Of a stretch of DNA of 64,000 nucleotides, positions 45,261 through 54,616 are shown piece after piece. Both the position numbers and the translations under genes were made by a program. The notes below the pieces were generated by a model. That model ran no database searches, was not told where the DNA came from, and saw nothing but the letters and a program-made list of their open reading frames with translations. This stretch comes from Henriciella sp. GTDB lineage: Bacteria > Pseudomonadota > Alphaproteobacteria > Caulobacterales > Hyphomonadaceae. The stretch covers positions 79,309 to 143,308 of the forward strand of contig JAEPOM010000005.1 of assembly GCA_017642885.1 (NCBI GenBank), read 5' to 3'. How positions within the stretch are numbered: the stretch's first letter is position 1; every line of letters starts with the position of its first letter.

Positions 45261-45736
45261 CTTTCCTTCATCAGGCGCGCTTTCTGGCGTTGCCAATCCC
45301 GATTTGCAGACGTCTCGCGCTTGTCATGTGCTTTCTTACCGGTTGCGATCCCGATGAGCAGTTTAGCGATCCCGCGATCGTTGAAATAGAGCTTCAAGGG
45401 CACGATGGTTCGTCCTGCTCGCTCCACCGCTTGCGCGAGTTTCCCTCGCTCGCGTTTCGATACGAGTAGCTTTCGCTTTCGGCGCGGCTCGTGATTGAAC
45501 CTGTTTGCGCCCTCATAAGTTGGAATATCTGAATTGATCAGCCAGAGTTCGCCTTCCTCAAGGGAGGCATAGCTCTCGGCGATATTGGCTTTCCCGTTGC
45601 GCAAGGACTTCACCTCGCTACCGGTCAGCATCATGCCTGCCTCGAGCGTGTCTTCGACGGCATAGTCAAAGCGTGCGCGGCGATTCTCCGCGACTAAGCC
45701 GTCAGAGCGGCCTTTGGTTTGGGATTTCTTTGCCAT
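45257..45736 (-). CDS. smpB: SmpB, tmRNA-binding protein
   Basis: SmpB delivers tmRNA to stalled ribosomes for trans-translation. The 159-aa protein shows [58 protein letters not shown] and the basic C-terminal tail [20 protein letters not shown], each quoted up to 20 residues. The ssrA RNA gene itself is not in the window. The gene follows dapA on the same strand by 4 nt, as often seen in alphaproteobacteria, and its stop overlaps the converging dehydratase gene. Confidence 0.97.
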   Translation of the reverse strand: MAKKSQTKGRSDGLVAENRRARFDYAVEDTLEAGMMLTGSEVKSLRNGKANIAESYASLEEGELWLINSDIPTYEGANRFNHEPRRKRKLLVSKRERGKLAQAVERAGRTIVPLKLYFNDRGIAKLLIGIATGKKAHDKRETSANRDWQRQKARLMKES

Positions 45737-45740
45737 GGGA

Positions 45741-46616
45741 CTATTCTAGCCCAGCTGCGGATATGGCTTCATCGATCCGGGCGCGCGTCGCGGCGTTTGG
45801 CATCACGATCGGCAAGCGGACCTCATCCGAGCAGACACCCATTTTCGAAAGCACATGCTTTGCTGGACCTGGCGATGGCGAGAAGAACATGGCGCGGTGA
45901 ATATGGATCAGGCGCTGATCGAGCTCCTGCGCTTTAGTGAGGTCACCCGCGTCAAAGGCTGCATGCATTTGAGCGCACAATTCCGGCGCGACATTAGCGG
46001 TCACTGAGATGCAGCCCGCGCCGCCCATGCCGCGATGGCCGAGGCTGGATGGGTCTTCACCAGATAGCTGGGTGAATTGTTCGCCCGCAGTCAGCGCAGC
46101 TTGCATCGAGACGCGGCCGAGATCGTTGCTCGCATCCTTTATGCCGATAATGTTTGGAAGTTTGGCCAATCGTCCAACAGTTTCCGGTAGCAGGTCAGAC
46201 GCCGTGCGGGACGGAACGTTGTACATGACGATCGGCATTGAAACTGCGTCGTTTACCGCTCTGAAATGAGCCTCCAGCCCCGCCTGGTCCGGCTTGTTAT
46301 AATAGGGGCAGATGACCAGCGCAGCGTCTGCGCCGACGCGCTTGGCATGCTCTGTGAGTTCAATAGCTTCTTGGGTTGAGTTTGATCCGGCACCCGCAAT
46401 CACTGGGACACGCCCCGCCGCAACCTGGATGCAAAGCTCCACGACTTCCCGGTGTTCATCATGCGAAAGCGTTGCCGACTCACCCGTGGTGCCACACGGC
46501 ACCAGCGCCGCAGACCCGCCGGCAATCTGCCGCTCTATCAGGTCTGCAAACGCATCGCGGTCAATGGCCCCGTTCTTGAATGGGGTTATCAACGCAGGAA
46601 TAGAACCATGAAACAT
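45741..46616 (-). CDS. dapA: 4-hydroxy-tetrahydrodipicolinate synthase
   Basis: DapA condenses pyruvate with aspartate semialdehyde, the first committed step to lysine and diaminopimelate. The 291-aa TIM-barrel protein has the threonines of GTTGES (42-47), the catalytic Tyr132 (YNVPSRT) and the Schiff-base Lys160 (GIKDAS). The family's second tyrosine lies in CPYYNKP. It is divergent from slt across 122 nt that hold an inverted repeat (46644-46661), and smpB follows 4 nt after its stop, so the two are likely one transcript. Confidence 0.97.
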   Translation of the reverse strand: MFHGSIPALITPFKNGAIDRDAFADLIERQIAGGSAALVPCGTTGESATLSHDEHREVVELCIQVAAGRVPVIAGAGSNSTQEAIELTEHAKRVGADAALVICPYYNKPDQAGLEAHFRAVNDAVSMPIVMYNVPSRTASDLLPETVGRLAKLPNIIGIKDASNDLGRVSMQAALTAGEQFTQLSGEDPSSLGHRGMGGAGCISVTANVAPELCAQMHAAFDAGDLTKAQELDQRLIHIHRAMFFSPSPGPAKHVLSKMGVCSDEVRLPIVMPNAATRARIDEAISAAGLE

Positions 46617-46643
46617 CTGTCAGATACACACTTTTGGTTGAAC

Positions 46644-46661
46644 CGGACCGCAAAAGGTCCG
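46644..46661. promoter_or_regulatory. Inverted repeat in the dapA/slt divergent gap
   Basis: CGGACC (46644-46649) and GGTCCG (46656-46661) flank GCAAAA. It lies 28 nt upstream of the dapA ATG and 78 nt upstream of the slt ATG, so it could be an operator for either gene or an RNA hairpin. No T run follows on either strand, which argues against a terminator. I know of no matching regulator site. Confidence 0.25.
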
Positions 46662-46738
46662 AGTTTGGTCATATACGGCCTATAAACCGGAATCAGAATG
46701 TATCAACGACAAGGTCGCTAAGGAATTAGTCAAAGCAT

Positions 46739-48781
46739 ATGCGAAATCGACTTATCAGCCTGATTTTTACATCTCTCGCCGCAAGTTTGGTGATGAGCCA
46801 GTCGAGCGTCGCGCAAGTCGCGGCCCCGCCAAGCCTCAAGCCGCAGCTCGTTGCTGCGTCTGACGTTGTCTCTACGCGTGATGCAGGTTTGCTGCGGCAG
46901 GGATTACAGGCGGTTGATCGAACCGATTGGTTCGAGGTTCGGCAGGCTGAATCGCAACTTAGGGATTCTACCGCGAAGGATATTCTGACCTGGTACCGCG
47001 CCCGCCGCGACTGGCGCATGTCTTTTGATGAAATGGACCGAGCGCTTACGCGACTCGCGGGTTGGCCAGAAATCACCGAGATTCGCTCTCGCGCCGAAGA
47101 AGTCATGGAGCTCTCGTCGCTTGACGCTCGAGCCCGCGTGGAGTGGTTTGAAAACCATGGTGGTGCACGAAGCGGAGCAGGGCACATCATCAATGCGCGA
47201 GCTCTTGAGGCGCTTGGCCGCAATGAAGAAGCTATGGTCGAGGTCCGAAAGGCCTGGCATGGCCGCACGCTTTCGAAAGAGGTCAGTCAAAAGACTTATG
47301 CGCGCTACAAGAACAAACTGACCCAAGACGATCATCGCAAGCGTGTAGATTTCCTGCTTTGGACCCGTCAAACCACCGCTGCCGAACGTATGAAGTCGCT
47401 GCTGACGCCGGATTGGCGCGCGCTGCTGGATGCGCGCTCCAAGCTGATTCGCCGTGCTCGCGGTGTCGATTCAGCCGTTGATTCCGTTTCGACGGAACTG
47501 CAGTCGCATCCAGGTTTGATGTTCGATCGTGCGGAGTGGCGCCGTCGAGCCAGACTGAGAGATCGGATTACGCCCTTGCTTCGTCAGATTGATGGTGAAG
47601 CTGTCCCTGCCGCTGGCCGCAGCAGGCTTTGGAAAGCGCGTCACCCACAAGTACGTGTCGCCCTGAAAGAGTCTGATTGGCAGCTCGCCTACGAACTGTC
47701 GGCGCCGCATGGCATGAGCTCGGGTCGCGATTTCGCGGAAGCAGAATGGACGGCGGGCTGGATCGCCCTCCGCCATTTGGATAATCCGGAGCGTGCATTG
47801 CAGCACTTTGAATCTCTGGAGAAGGGCGTTTCGACCCCGATCAGCCTGTCGCGCGCCCACTATTGGAAGGGCCGCACACTTGAGGCGATGAATTCGGAGG
47901 AAGAGGCCCAAGCCGCTTATGCCGAAGCTGCGCAATACCGGTTCTCTTATTACGGTCAGCTCGCCGCGGAAAAGGCGATGCAGGGCACGATCGATCTCGT
48001 AACGACCGCCTCGATTACGGATGAGGACCGCGCGAATTTCCAATCGCGGTCCCTGGTCAAAGCGATGCGTTTGTTTGCTGAGAATGGCTGGGATGCGTCT
48101 TTCCGCAAGTTTGCCTATCATTTGGATGATCAGTTGAGTCGCTCGCAGGATTTTGAGCTGCTGGCTGAGCTTGGCCGAGAATATCATTATGCCGATATCG
48201 GTGTGCGCGGCGCGAAAGCCGGGCTCGCCAAAGGCGTCGTCGCGCCGGATGCGGCTTATCCGGTCGTAGACTATGCGTTGCTGCGCGAGCCGCAGGTTGA
48301 GCGCTCACTGATGCTGGCTCTTTCTCGTCAGGAAAGTGAAATGAATCCGGCGGCGATCAGCCATGCCAATGCGCGCGGACTGATGCAGTTTATCCCTCGC
48401 ACCGCGCGCCTGGAAGCGCGGCGACAGGGGCTCCCTTACCGTACGAGCTGGCTGACCGATGATCCCGGCTACAACATGACCTTGGGCGGTGCGCATCTCG
48501 ACACGCTTCTGCGTCAGTTCAATGGCAGCTACATTATGACCGCGGCCGCCTACAATGCCGGCGCGTCGCGTCCGCAGCGCTGGATTGGTGAATATGGCGA
48601 CCCGCGCGCCGGGGAAGTTGATCCGGTCGATTGGGTTGAGTTCATTCCGTTCAGCGAGACCCGCAATTACGTTCAGCGTGTGCTTGAAAACACCCAAGTT
48701 TACCGCAACCGTCTGAGCGGTGAGCCGGAAGATATCCGATTGACGGACGATCTGCAGCGCGGGCGCTTCGGGAATAATTAG
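46739..48781 (+). CDS. slt: Soluble lytic murein transglycosylase
   Basis: Slt cuts the glycan strands of peptidoglycan in the periplasm, leaving 1,6-anhydro ends. The 680-aa protein has a Sec signal (residues 1-26, ending ..SSVAQ VAA), a long alpha-helical U-domain region (about 40-500), and the C-terminal GH23 transglycosylase domain with the catalytic Glu532 in [27 protein letters not shown] and [13 protein letters not shown]. The size is close to E. coli Slt70 (645 aa). The stop overlaps that of uvrA (TTAG at 48778-48781). Confidence 0.95.
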   Translation: MRNRLISLIFTSLAASLVMSQSSVAQVAAPPSLKPQLVAASDVVSTRDAGLLRQGLQAVDRTDWFEVRQAESQLRDSTAKDILTWYRARRDWRMSFDEMDRALTRLAGWPEITEIRSRAEEVMELSSLDARARVEWFENHGGARSGAGHIINARALEALGRNEEAMVEVRKAWHGRTLSKEVSQKTYARYKNKLTQDDHRKRVDFLLWTRQTTAAERMKSLLTPDWRALLDARSKLIRRARGVDSAVDSVSTELQSHPGLMFDRAEWRRRARLRDRITPLLRQIDGEAVPAAGRSRLWKARHPQVRVALKESDWQLAYELSAPHGMSSGRDFAEAEWTAGWIALRHLDNPERALQHFESLEKGVSTPISLSRAHYWKGRTLEAMNSEEEAQAAYAEAAQYRFSYYGQLAAEKAMQGTIDLVTTASITDEDRANFQSRSLVKAMRLFAENGWDASFRKFAYHLDDQLSRSQDFELLAELGREYHYADIGVRGAKAGLAKGVVAPDAAYPVVDYALLREPQVERSLMLALSRQESEMNPAAISHANARGLMQFIPRTARLEARRQGLPYRTSWLTDDPGYNMTLGGAHLDTLLRQFNGSYIMTAAAYNAGASRPQRWIGEYGDPRAGEVDPVDWVEFIPFSETRNYVQRVLENTQVYRNRLSGEPEDIRLTDDLQRGRFGNN

Positions 48782-51735
48782 GCGGTCGCTTTTTTCCGCT
48801 TTGTAGGTGATTTCTTCTTCGCAGGAGGTTTCTTCGCTGCTGGTTTGGCGCTTGCGGACGCAGACTTGCGATCAGCGTGCCGTTTCAGCGATTGGGCGAG
48901 GAATTTGCCGGTCCAGCTTTTCTTGACCTTTGCGACCTCTTCCGGTGTGCCGACCGCAACGATCTGACCACCGCCATCTCCGCCTTCGGGGCCCAGATCG
49001 ATGATGTGATCGGCCGTCTTTATGACGTCGAGATTGTGCTCGATCACCAAAACCGTATTGCCGGTATCAACCAGTTCATGCAGCACCTCGAGCAGTTTGC
49101 GAACATCCTCAAAGTGAAGACCGGTTGTCGGTTCGTCGAGAATGTAGAGCGTCTTGCCCGTTGCGCGCTTTGAAAGCTCCTTGGCTAACTTCACGCGTTG
49201 CGCTTCTCCACCCGATAGCGTCGTCGCCTGCTGCCCAACTTTGATATAAGTCAAACCAACGCGGTTAAGAGTTTCCATCTTGGTCCGGATTGCGGGCACG
49301 GCGGAGAAGAATTTCTCTGCCTCTTCGACGGTCATATCGAGGACGTCGGCAATGGACTTGCCTTTATACAGCACCTCCAGCGTCTCGCGATTGTAGCGCT
49401 TTCCGTTACAGGTTTCGCAGGTCACGTAGACATCTGGCAGGAAGTGCATCTCGATCTTTATGACGCCGTCGCCCTGGCACGCTTCGCAGCGTCCACCTTT
49501 GACATTGAACGAGAAGCGGCCGGGCTTGTAGCCCCGTTGCTTGGATTCCGGCAATCCTGCGAACCAATCCCGGATTGGGCCGAAGGCGCCGGTATAGGTT
49601 GCCGGATTGGAGCGCGGGGTCCGTCCGATCGGGCTTTGATCAATGTCGATCACCTTGTCGAGGTGCTGCAGGCCTTCAATGCCTTCATATGGGGCGGGGG
49701 CCTTGCTGGCTTTGTTCAGCTTCCGCGCGAGCGCCTTGTAGAGCGTTTCAATGATCAGCGTGGACTTACCGCCGCCTGATACGCCTGTGACCGCGGTAAA
49801 CGTGCCGAGCGGGATCGTCGCGTCTACGTTCTGCAAATTGTTTCCAGTCGCGCCCTTAATGGTGAGGTCGCGAACTTTCTTGTTTTTGCGGCGCGTTTTG
49901 GGGATGGCGATCTCCTCGCGGCCCGAAAGGTAGGCTCCGGTAAGCGAGTTCTCGTCCGCGATGACTTCTTCCGCAGTGCCCTGGCTGACAATCTGGCCAC
50001 CATGGACGCCGGCGCGCGGTCCCATATCAATGACATGATCAGCTGTGAGGATGGCGTCCTCATCATGCTCGACCACGATGACCGAGTTGCCGAGATCACG
50101 CAGCCGTTTGAGCGTTTCCAGCAAGCGCTCATTATCACGCTGGTGCAGACCTATGCTCGGCTCATCGAGCACATAGAGAACACCGGTGAGCCCAGACCCA
50201 ATCTGGCTGGCGAGGCGAATGCGCTGGCTCTCGCCGCCAGAAAGCGTTCCCGATGAGCGGGACATTGAGAGATAGTCGAGACCAACGGCGTTCAGGAAGA
50301 TCAATCGATCATTGATCTCTTTTAGAATGCGCCCGGCAATCTCTTTCGCTTGCGGAGTGAGAGTGTCATTGACCTTGGCGAACCACTCGCCTGCCTCCCT
50401 GATCGAGAAGCCGGAAGCGTCGGATATATCAAGTTCGGCAATCCGCACGGCCAGAGCCTCCGGACGGAGGCGCTTACCGAGACATTTCGGACATGCGGCC
50501 GCGGATTGGAATTTCGCAATCTCGTCTCGTGCCCACTGGCTTTCCGTCTCGCGGAACCGGCGGTCGAGATTTGGAATGACGCCTTCAAAGGTCTTCGTCA
50601 CTTCATAGCGCCGAAGGCCGTCATCGTAGACAAACTCGATTTCTTCGTCGCCGGTCCCGTTCAGGATGACGTCGTGAACTTTTTCAGAGAGCTTGTTCCA
50701 CGGGGTCTTCAGATCGAATTCATAGTGATCAGCCAGAGCCTGCAGCGTTTGCGTCTGATAAGGGGAGGCTTGTTTTGCCCAGGGCGCAATCGCGCCCGTC
50801 ATCAGATCGAGATCCTTGTCGGGTACGACGAGGCTCGGATCGATCTTCAATTGTTGACCCAGACCATCGCAGGTCGGACACGCCCCAAACGGATTGTTGA
50901 ATGAGAACAGGCGCGGCTCGATCTCGGGAATGGTGAATCCGGAAACGGGACAGGCGAAATTGGCGCTATAGGTTATGCGTTTCGGTTCGGTCTCGCCGTC
51001 TTCGAGATCTGCATACTCGGCCACCGCTATGCCGTTTGCGAGGGGCAGGGCTGTTTCGAAACTCTCGGCGAGACGCTGTTCCATCCCTTCGCGCACGACG
51101 ATCCGGTCTACGACGACATCAATGTCGTGCTTATACTTTTTGTCGAGGGTTGGAGGCGTTTCCAGGTCGTAGAACTCACCGTCAACTCTGACACGCTGAA
51201 AGCCGTTCTTGAGAAGCTCGGCAAACTCCTTGCGGTACTCGCCTTTTCTGCCGCGGATCATCGGCGCCAGAAGATAAAGCCGCGTGCCTTCGGGCAGGGC
51301 CATCGTGCGGTCGACCATCTGGCTGATCGTCATGCTTTCAATAGGAAGTCCCGTCGCTGGAGAATACGGGATGCCGACGCGCGCCCAGAGCAGGCGCATA
51401 TAGTCATAGATCTCGGTGACCGTTCCGACCGTCGACCGCGGATTTCGGCTAGTTGTCTTCTGCTCGATCGAGATCGCCGGTGATAAGCCTTCAATGCTCT
51501 CCACATCTGGCTTTTGCATCAGTTCCAGGAACTGACGGGCGTATGCGCTCAGGCTCTCGACATAGCGCCGCTGGCCTTCCGCGTAGATCGTGTCGAAAGC
51601 GAGAGAGGATTTTCCCGATCCGGACAGACCAGTCACGACCACTAATTGATAGCGCGGAATATCAACGTCCACGCCTTTTAGATTGTGTTCCTTGGCGCCG
51701 CGAACGCGAATGAAGGGAGATTCTAGGGAGGGCAT
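48778..51735 (-). CDS. uvrA: UvrA, excinuclease ABC subunit A
   Basis: UvrA is the damage-sensing ATPase of nucleotide excision repair. The 985-aa protein has two ABC ATPase modules with Walker A loops GLSGSGKSS (near residue 34) and GVSGGGKST (near 660), signature motifs [12 protein letters not shown] and [12 protein letters not shown], and zinc-finger cysteines (CPVSG...CPTC and CEACQGDG...CETCNG). The C-terminus has a Lys/Ala/Pro-rich tail (about 35 residues, [19 protein letters not shown]) that is longer than in E. coli. The start ATG at 51733-51735 lies 71 nt downstream of a perfect LexA box at 51806-51820, so it is SOS-controlled. Confidence 0.98.
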   Translation of the reverse strand: MPSLESPFIRVRGAKEHNLKGVDVDIPRYQLVVVTGLSGSGKSSLAFDTIYAEGQRRYVESLSAYARQFLELMQKPDVESIEGLSPAISIEQKTTSRNPRSTVGTVTEIYDYMRLLWARVGIPYSPATGLPIESMTISQMVDRTMALPEGTRLYLLAPMIRGRKGEYRKEFAELLKNGFQRVRVDGEFYDLETPPTLDKKYKHDIDVVVDRIVVREGMEQRLAESFETALPLANGIAVAEYADLEDGETEPKRITYSANFACPVSGFTIPEIEPRLFSFNNPFGACPTCDGLGQQLKIDPSLVVPDKDLDLMTGAIAPWAKQASPYQTQTLQALADHYEFDLKTPWNKLSEKVHDVILNGTGDEEIEFVYDDGLRRYEVTKTFEGVIPNLDRRFRETESQWARDEIAKFQSAAACPKCLGKRLRPEALAVRIAELDISDASGFSIREAGEWFAKVNDTLTPQAKEIAGRILKEINDRLIFLNAVGLDYLSMSRSSGTLSGGESQRIRLASQIGSGLTGVLYVLDEPSIGLHQRDNERLLETLKRLRDLGNSVIVVEHDEDAILTADHVIDMGPRAGVHGGQIVSQGTAEEVIADENSLTGAYLSGREEIAIPKTRRKNKKVRDLTIKGATGNNLQNVDATIPLGTFTAVTGVSGGGKSTLIIETLYKALARKLNKASKAPAPYEGIEGLQHLDKVIDIDQSPIGRTPRSNPATYTGAFGPIRDWFAGLPESKQRGYKPGRFSFNVKGGRCEACQGDGVIKIEMHFLPDVYVTCETCNGKRYNRETLEVLYKGKSIADVLDMTVEEAEKFFSAVPAIRTKMETLNRVGLTYIKVGQQATTLSGGEAQRVKLAKELSKRATGKTLYILDEPTTGLHFEDVRKLLEVLHELVDTGNTVLVIEHNLDVIKTADHIIDLGPEGGDGGGQIVAVGTPEEVAKVKKSWTGKFLAQSLKRHADRKSASASAKPAAKKPPAKKKSPTKRKKATA

Positions 51736-51805
51736 GCGAATAGCAACCTGATCGTTTCTGGTTTTTCAAGACGTGATGTGTGTCGCGAGTCCGATTTGGC
51801 GACAA

Positions 51806-51820
51806 GAACGTTTTGAGAAC
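51806..51820. promoter_or_regulatory. LexA (SOS) box upstream of uvrA
   Basis: GAACGTTTTGAGAAC is a perfect GAAC-N7-GAAC box of the alphaproteobacterial type. It lies 71 nt before the uvrA start (minus strand) and about 200 nt before the hydroxylase gene (plus strand). uvrA is a known LexA target in this class. Confidence 0.85.
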
Positions 51821-52017
51821 ATTTTAAGTTTGGACGCAACTGTCTCGCGCGTGTTTGCCTGTAGTAGCCGTCCAAATAGCAGCGCGGGCGGTGAAATCCA
51901 TCAAATTTCACGGATTTCATAGATCAGATATTGAGCGCGACCTGCTAATCCTCCCGTCAGTGGATGTCAGCAGTGGTTAATTCAAACGGCCCTGTTCTGA
52001 GTTTGAGGGCATAGAGC

Positions 52018-52854
52018 GTGACGCAAGAAATGCTGATAGCTGCGTTCGGAGCGCTAAAGGGCTATCTTATCCCGTTCGTGATTTTTACAGGCCTGGGATT
52101 GATCATTGCAGGCCGCGACGCCGTGCGTTGGTCTTCAGGCCTCCTCGCAAGCGTTCGCTCAAATCTACTCTTGTCTTTGATCAATCCGCTGATCGCTCCG
52201 GCCATGATGATTGGCGTCGTCTTGACCAGGCAGGGATATGATTCTCTGGGACTGCCACAGACGCCGCTTGCCTTCTGGGATCACGTGCCGCTCTGGCTGA
52301 CCATCCTGGCCTGGCTGCTGACAATCGACTTCCTAGACTATTGGAACCATCGATTGCTGCACATACGTGGCTTCTGGGACATCCATGCCGTGCACCATTC
52401 CGATGAAACGCTGAACTGGACCACCAGCTCCAGGATGCATGTGCTGGAAGTCGTGGTCATGCAAATCAGCTACATCCTTCTAGCCAGCTGGATGAACATC
52501 CCGGCTGAAGGGATTGGCGCGATTGCCGCCCTGCGTTTGCTGCATAATAATTGGGTCCATACGAAGTATGACGTGCATCTTGGCCCCTTGGTGAAAGTAA
52601 TCTCGACACCGCGGTTCCACCATTGGCACCATGCTGATGACAAAGCAGCCTATGACACCAATTTCGCCAACACGTTCGCGTTTTGGGATGTCTTGTTCGG
52701 AACCTATCGTGTGCCGGGGCCCTACAAGGGAGCTTTTGGTTTCGAGGGGACACCAGGAAACGATGTTTTGAAGCTCCTGATCTGGCCTTTCCTGCAATGG
52801 ACGGCGCCGCTTACGCGATCGGAACAGAAGAAGAACATTCTATTGACTCCGTGA
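52018..52854 (+). CDS. Fatty acid hydroxylase / sterol desaturase superfamily protein
   Basis: A membrane-bound di-iron enzyme of 278 aa with the eight-histidine-type motifs of the family: HRLLH (near residue 116), HAVHH (near 128), HNNWVH (near 185) and FHHWHH (near 202). Several hydrophobic segments surround them. Family members oxidise lipids, sterols or carotenoids; the substrate is not readable here. The start is GTG at 52018. It lies between uvrA and ssb, which are often direct neighbours, and the probable ssb promoter and SOS box lie in and just after its 3' end. Confidence 0.9.
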   Translation: MTQEMLIAAFGALKGYLIPFVIFTGLGLIIAGRDAVRWSSGLLASVRSNLLLSLINPLIAPAMMIGVVLTRQGYDSLGLPQTPLAFWDHVPLWLTILAWLLTIDFLDYWNHRLLHIRGFWDIHAVHHSDETLNWTTSSRMHVLEVVVMQISYILLASWMNIPAEGIGAIAALRLLHNNWVHTKYDVHLGPLVKVISTPRFHHWHHADDKAAYDTNFANTFAFWDVLFGTYRVPGPYKGAFGFEGTPGNDVLKLLIWPFLQWTAPLTRSEQKKNILLTP

Positions 52855-52871
52855 TCCTTTGTGGATATCTG
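52822..52871 (+). promoter_or_regulatory. SOS box and promoter of ssb, at the 3' end of the hydroxylase gene
   Basis: GAACAGAAGAAGAAC (52822-52836) is a perfect GAAC-N7-GAAC box inside the last codons of the hydroxylase gene. Immediately after it comes TTGACT (52843-52848), then 17 nt, then TATCTG (52866-52871), a good sigma-70-type promoter. ssb starts at 52950. A LexA box directly upstream of the -35 of ssb fits known SOS control of ssb in this class; the reading of the promoter is mine. Confidence 0.75.
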
Positions 52872-52949
52872 AAAACTCAGCGGGACACAGCCGATTCGCG
52901 GCTGTAGAGCGCTTTTGAGTTATCGGAAGCCAAGAACGGAGATCGGAAG

Positions 52950-53432
52950 ATGGCAGGATCAGTAAACAAGGTTATTCTCGTCGGTAATGTCGGCCAGGAC
53001 CCAGAAGTGAGACAGTTTCAGAACGGCGGACAAGTCTGTTCCTTCTCACTCGCAACCTCTGAAAACTGGAAAGACAAGAATACGGGCGAACGCCGGGAAA
53101 AGACCGAGTGGCACCGCATCTCAGTTTTCAGTGAAGGTCTCATCCGCGTCGTCCAGAGCTATGTCAAAAAAGGCTCGAAATTGTACATTGAAGGCCAGCT
53201 CGAAACTCGCAAATGGCAGGACCAGAACGGTCAGGACCGGTATTCGACAGAAGTTGTCCTCCGCGGCTTCGGCGCGACTCTGACCATGCTTGATAGCCGA
53301 AATAGCGGCGGCGACGGCGGGTATTCTCAGGACTCAGTTGCTTATGGCAATCAGGGGCAGGGCGGCGCGCGTCAAATGGATGGCCCAGCCCAGAATTTTA
53401 GTCAGGATTTCGACGACGAGATTCCGTTCTAG
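52950..53432 (+). CDS. ssb: Single-stranded DNA-binding protein
   Basis: SSB coats single-stranded DNA in replication, repair and recombination. The 160-aa protein has the N-terminal OB fold ([36 protein letters not shown]), a Gly/Gln-rich linker (about 115-148) and the acidic C-terminal tip DFDDEIPF that binds partner proteins. The start follows GGAGATCGGAAG. It is preceded by an SOS box and promoter lying in the end of the upstream gene, so DNA damage should raise its level. Confidence 0.97.
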   Translation: MAGSVNKVILVGNVGQDPEVRQFQNGGQVCSFSLATSENWKDKNTGERREKTEWHRISVFSEGLIRVVQSYVKKGSKLYIEGQLETRKWQDQNGQDRYSTEVVLRGFGATLTMLDSRNSGGDGGYSQDSVAYGNQGQGGARQMDGPAQNFSQDFDDEIPF

Positions 53433-53441
53433 GCTCTTAAG

Positions 53442-54473
53442 TCACGGCGTGAATATCTCTACCAGCGGTGACGTTTGATTGCCGCCCGCTTTTAGCGCGC
53501 CGCCAATCACGTAAATGCTATCACTGACCGCAACCGCGCCGAGACCATGGCGCGGTTGCGGCATGTCAGGGATCGCGCTCCAGGTGTCGGTGCTCGGGTC
53601 GTACATCCAGCATTCCGGATAAACGCCGCCGCCATTGTCAAAATACTCGCCTCCGAAGGCGTAGAGCTTGCCGCCAATCGCAGCGGCCGCCAGTCCGGCC
53701 TGGCCTTGCGGCATAGGGGCCGCCGTGCGCCAGCGATCTTCTTGCGGATCATACACTTCGTGAACCGGCGTATTCCCGCCCGCGACTGTTCTCCCACCCA
53801 CCACGTGCCAGGAACCGCGCAAGACGGCAGCAGCGGCGCTGTTTCGTGCCGTCGGCAATGGCGCCGCTCGCTCCCAAGAGGATGCAAGATCTGCCAGCAC
53901 GAAATGGTCGCCAATATCAGTATGGTCATTCCAGCTGGCATTTGCTTCTCCGCGCGGATTGCGGCCGCCGCAAACATGCAACTGACCTCCAACCACGCCC
54001 GTCACGCTTTCCCCGTTGGGCTGTGGCAGCGTGGGGCCATCGGTCCAGCCGCGCTCATCAAATACCCAGACGCCAGATTGCATCACCCAGACCGCGCTTT
54101 CGCTCCGAGCTTCAAACCCGCCAATGGATAAGAGTTTGCCGTCGAAGCTGATCAAGTTGGGATGATGGCGCGCGAGTGGTAGCGGCGTGAGGTCGCCCCA
54201 GGTTCCAGTCGCCAGATCAAGAGCGATGTGGCGATCCGTAGCGCCGGAGATGCGATCTTCCTCAGCGATAAACCCACCGGCCAAGTGAATTTGTCCACCA
54301 TGCATGGCCGGGTAGATTTCCTGCACAGCATACGGCAGCGTCGGACCAGCACTCCAGGCACCAGTGGATGTGTCACCCTCCGAGCGCGCCGTCACACGGG
54401 CCGAACAGGCGAAGGTTAGCGAGCCTGCACCGGCGACTAGAAACACTCTGCGATTGAAGGCTGGCAGTGGCAT
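53442..54473 (-). CDS. Tat-type lipoprotein with kelch repeats
   Basis: This 343-aa protein begins with a twin-arginine signal that ends in a lipobox (FNRRVFLVAGAGSLTFACS), so it should be an exported lipoprotein. The mature part has about six kelch-type repeats with the 'GG..y.iGG......vyDp.t..W' pattern, for example KLYAFGGEYFDNGG and CWMYDPSTDTWSAIPDMPQ, giving a beta-propeller. Kelch propellers bind proteins or sugars; some are mutarotases or epimerases (NanM type). The function is not readable. The ATG at 54471-54473 with GGAGA upstream is chosen over one at 54497. It converges on ssb and is divergent from gyrA. Confidence 0.85.
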   Translation of the reverse strand: MPLPAFNRRVFLVAGAGSLTFACSARVTARSEGDTSTGAWSAGPTLPYAVQEIYPAMHGGQIHLAGGFIAEEDRISGATDRHIALDLATGTWGDLTPLPLARHHPNLISFDGKLLSIGGFEARSESAVWVMQSGVWVFDERGWTDGPTLPQPNGESVTGVVGGQLHVCGGRNPRGEANASWNDHTDIGDHFVLADLASSWERAAPLPTARNSAAAAVLRGSWHVVGGRTVAGGNTPVHEVYDPQEDRWRTAAPMPQGQAGLAAAAIGGKLYAFGGEYFDNGGGVYPECWMYDPSTDTWSAIPDMPQPRHGLGAVAVSDSIYVIGGALKAGGNQTSPLVEIFTP

Positions 54474-54616
54474 GAGGCGGTCTCCGCAAAATGGCAATTC
54501 ACGATACTCTAGAACGTGTCATCTTCGTTTGTAACCATGTCCTCATCCTGCTAGTGTTTTCTTCAATAAGAACGGGCGATTCGGCGCCCGTATCGGCAAG
54601 ATGAGGTCCTTCTCAC

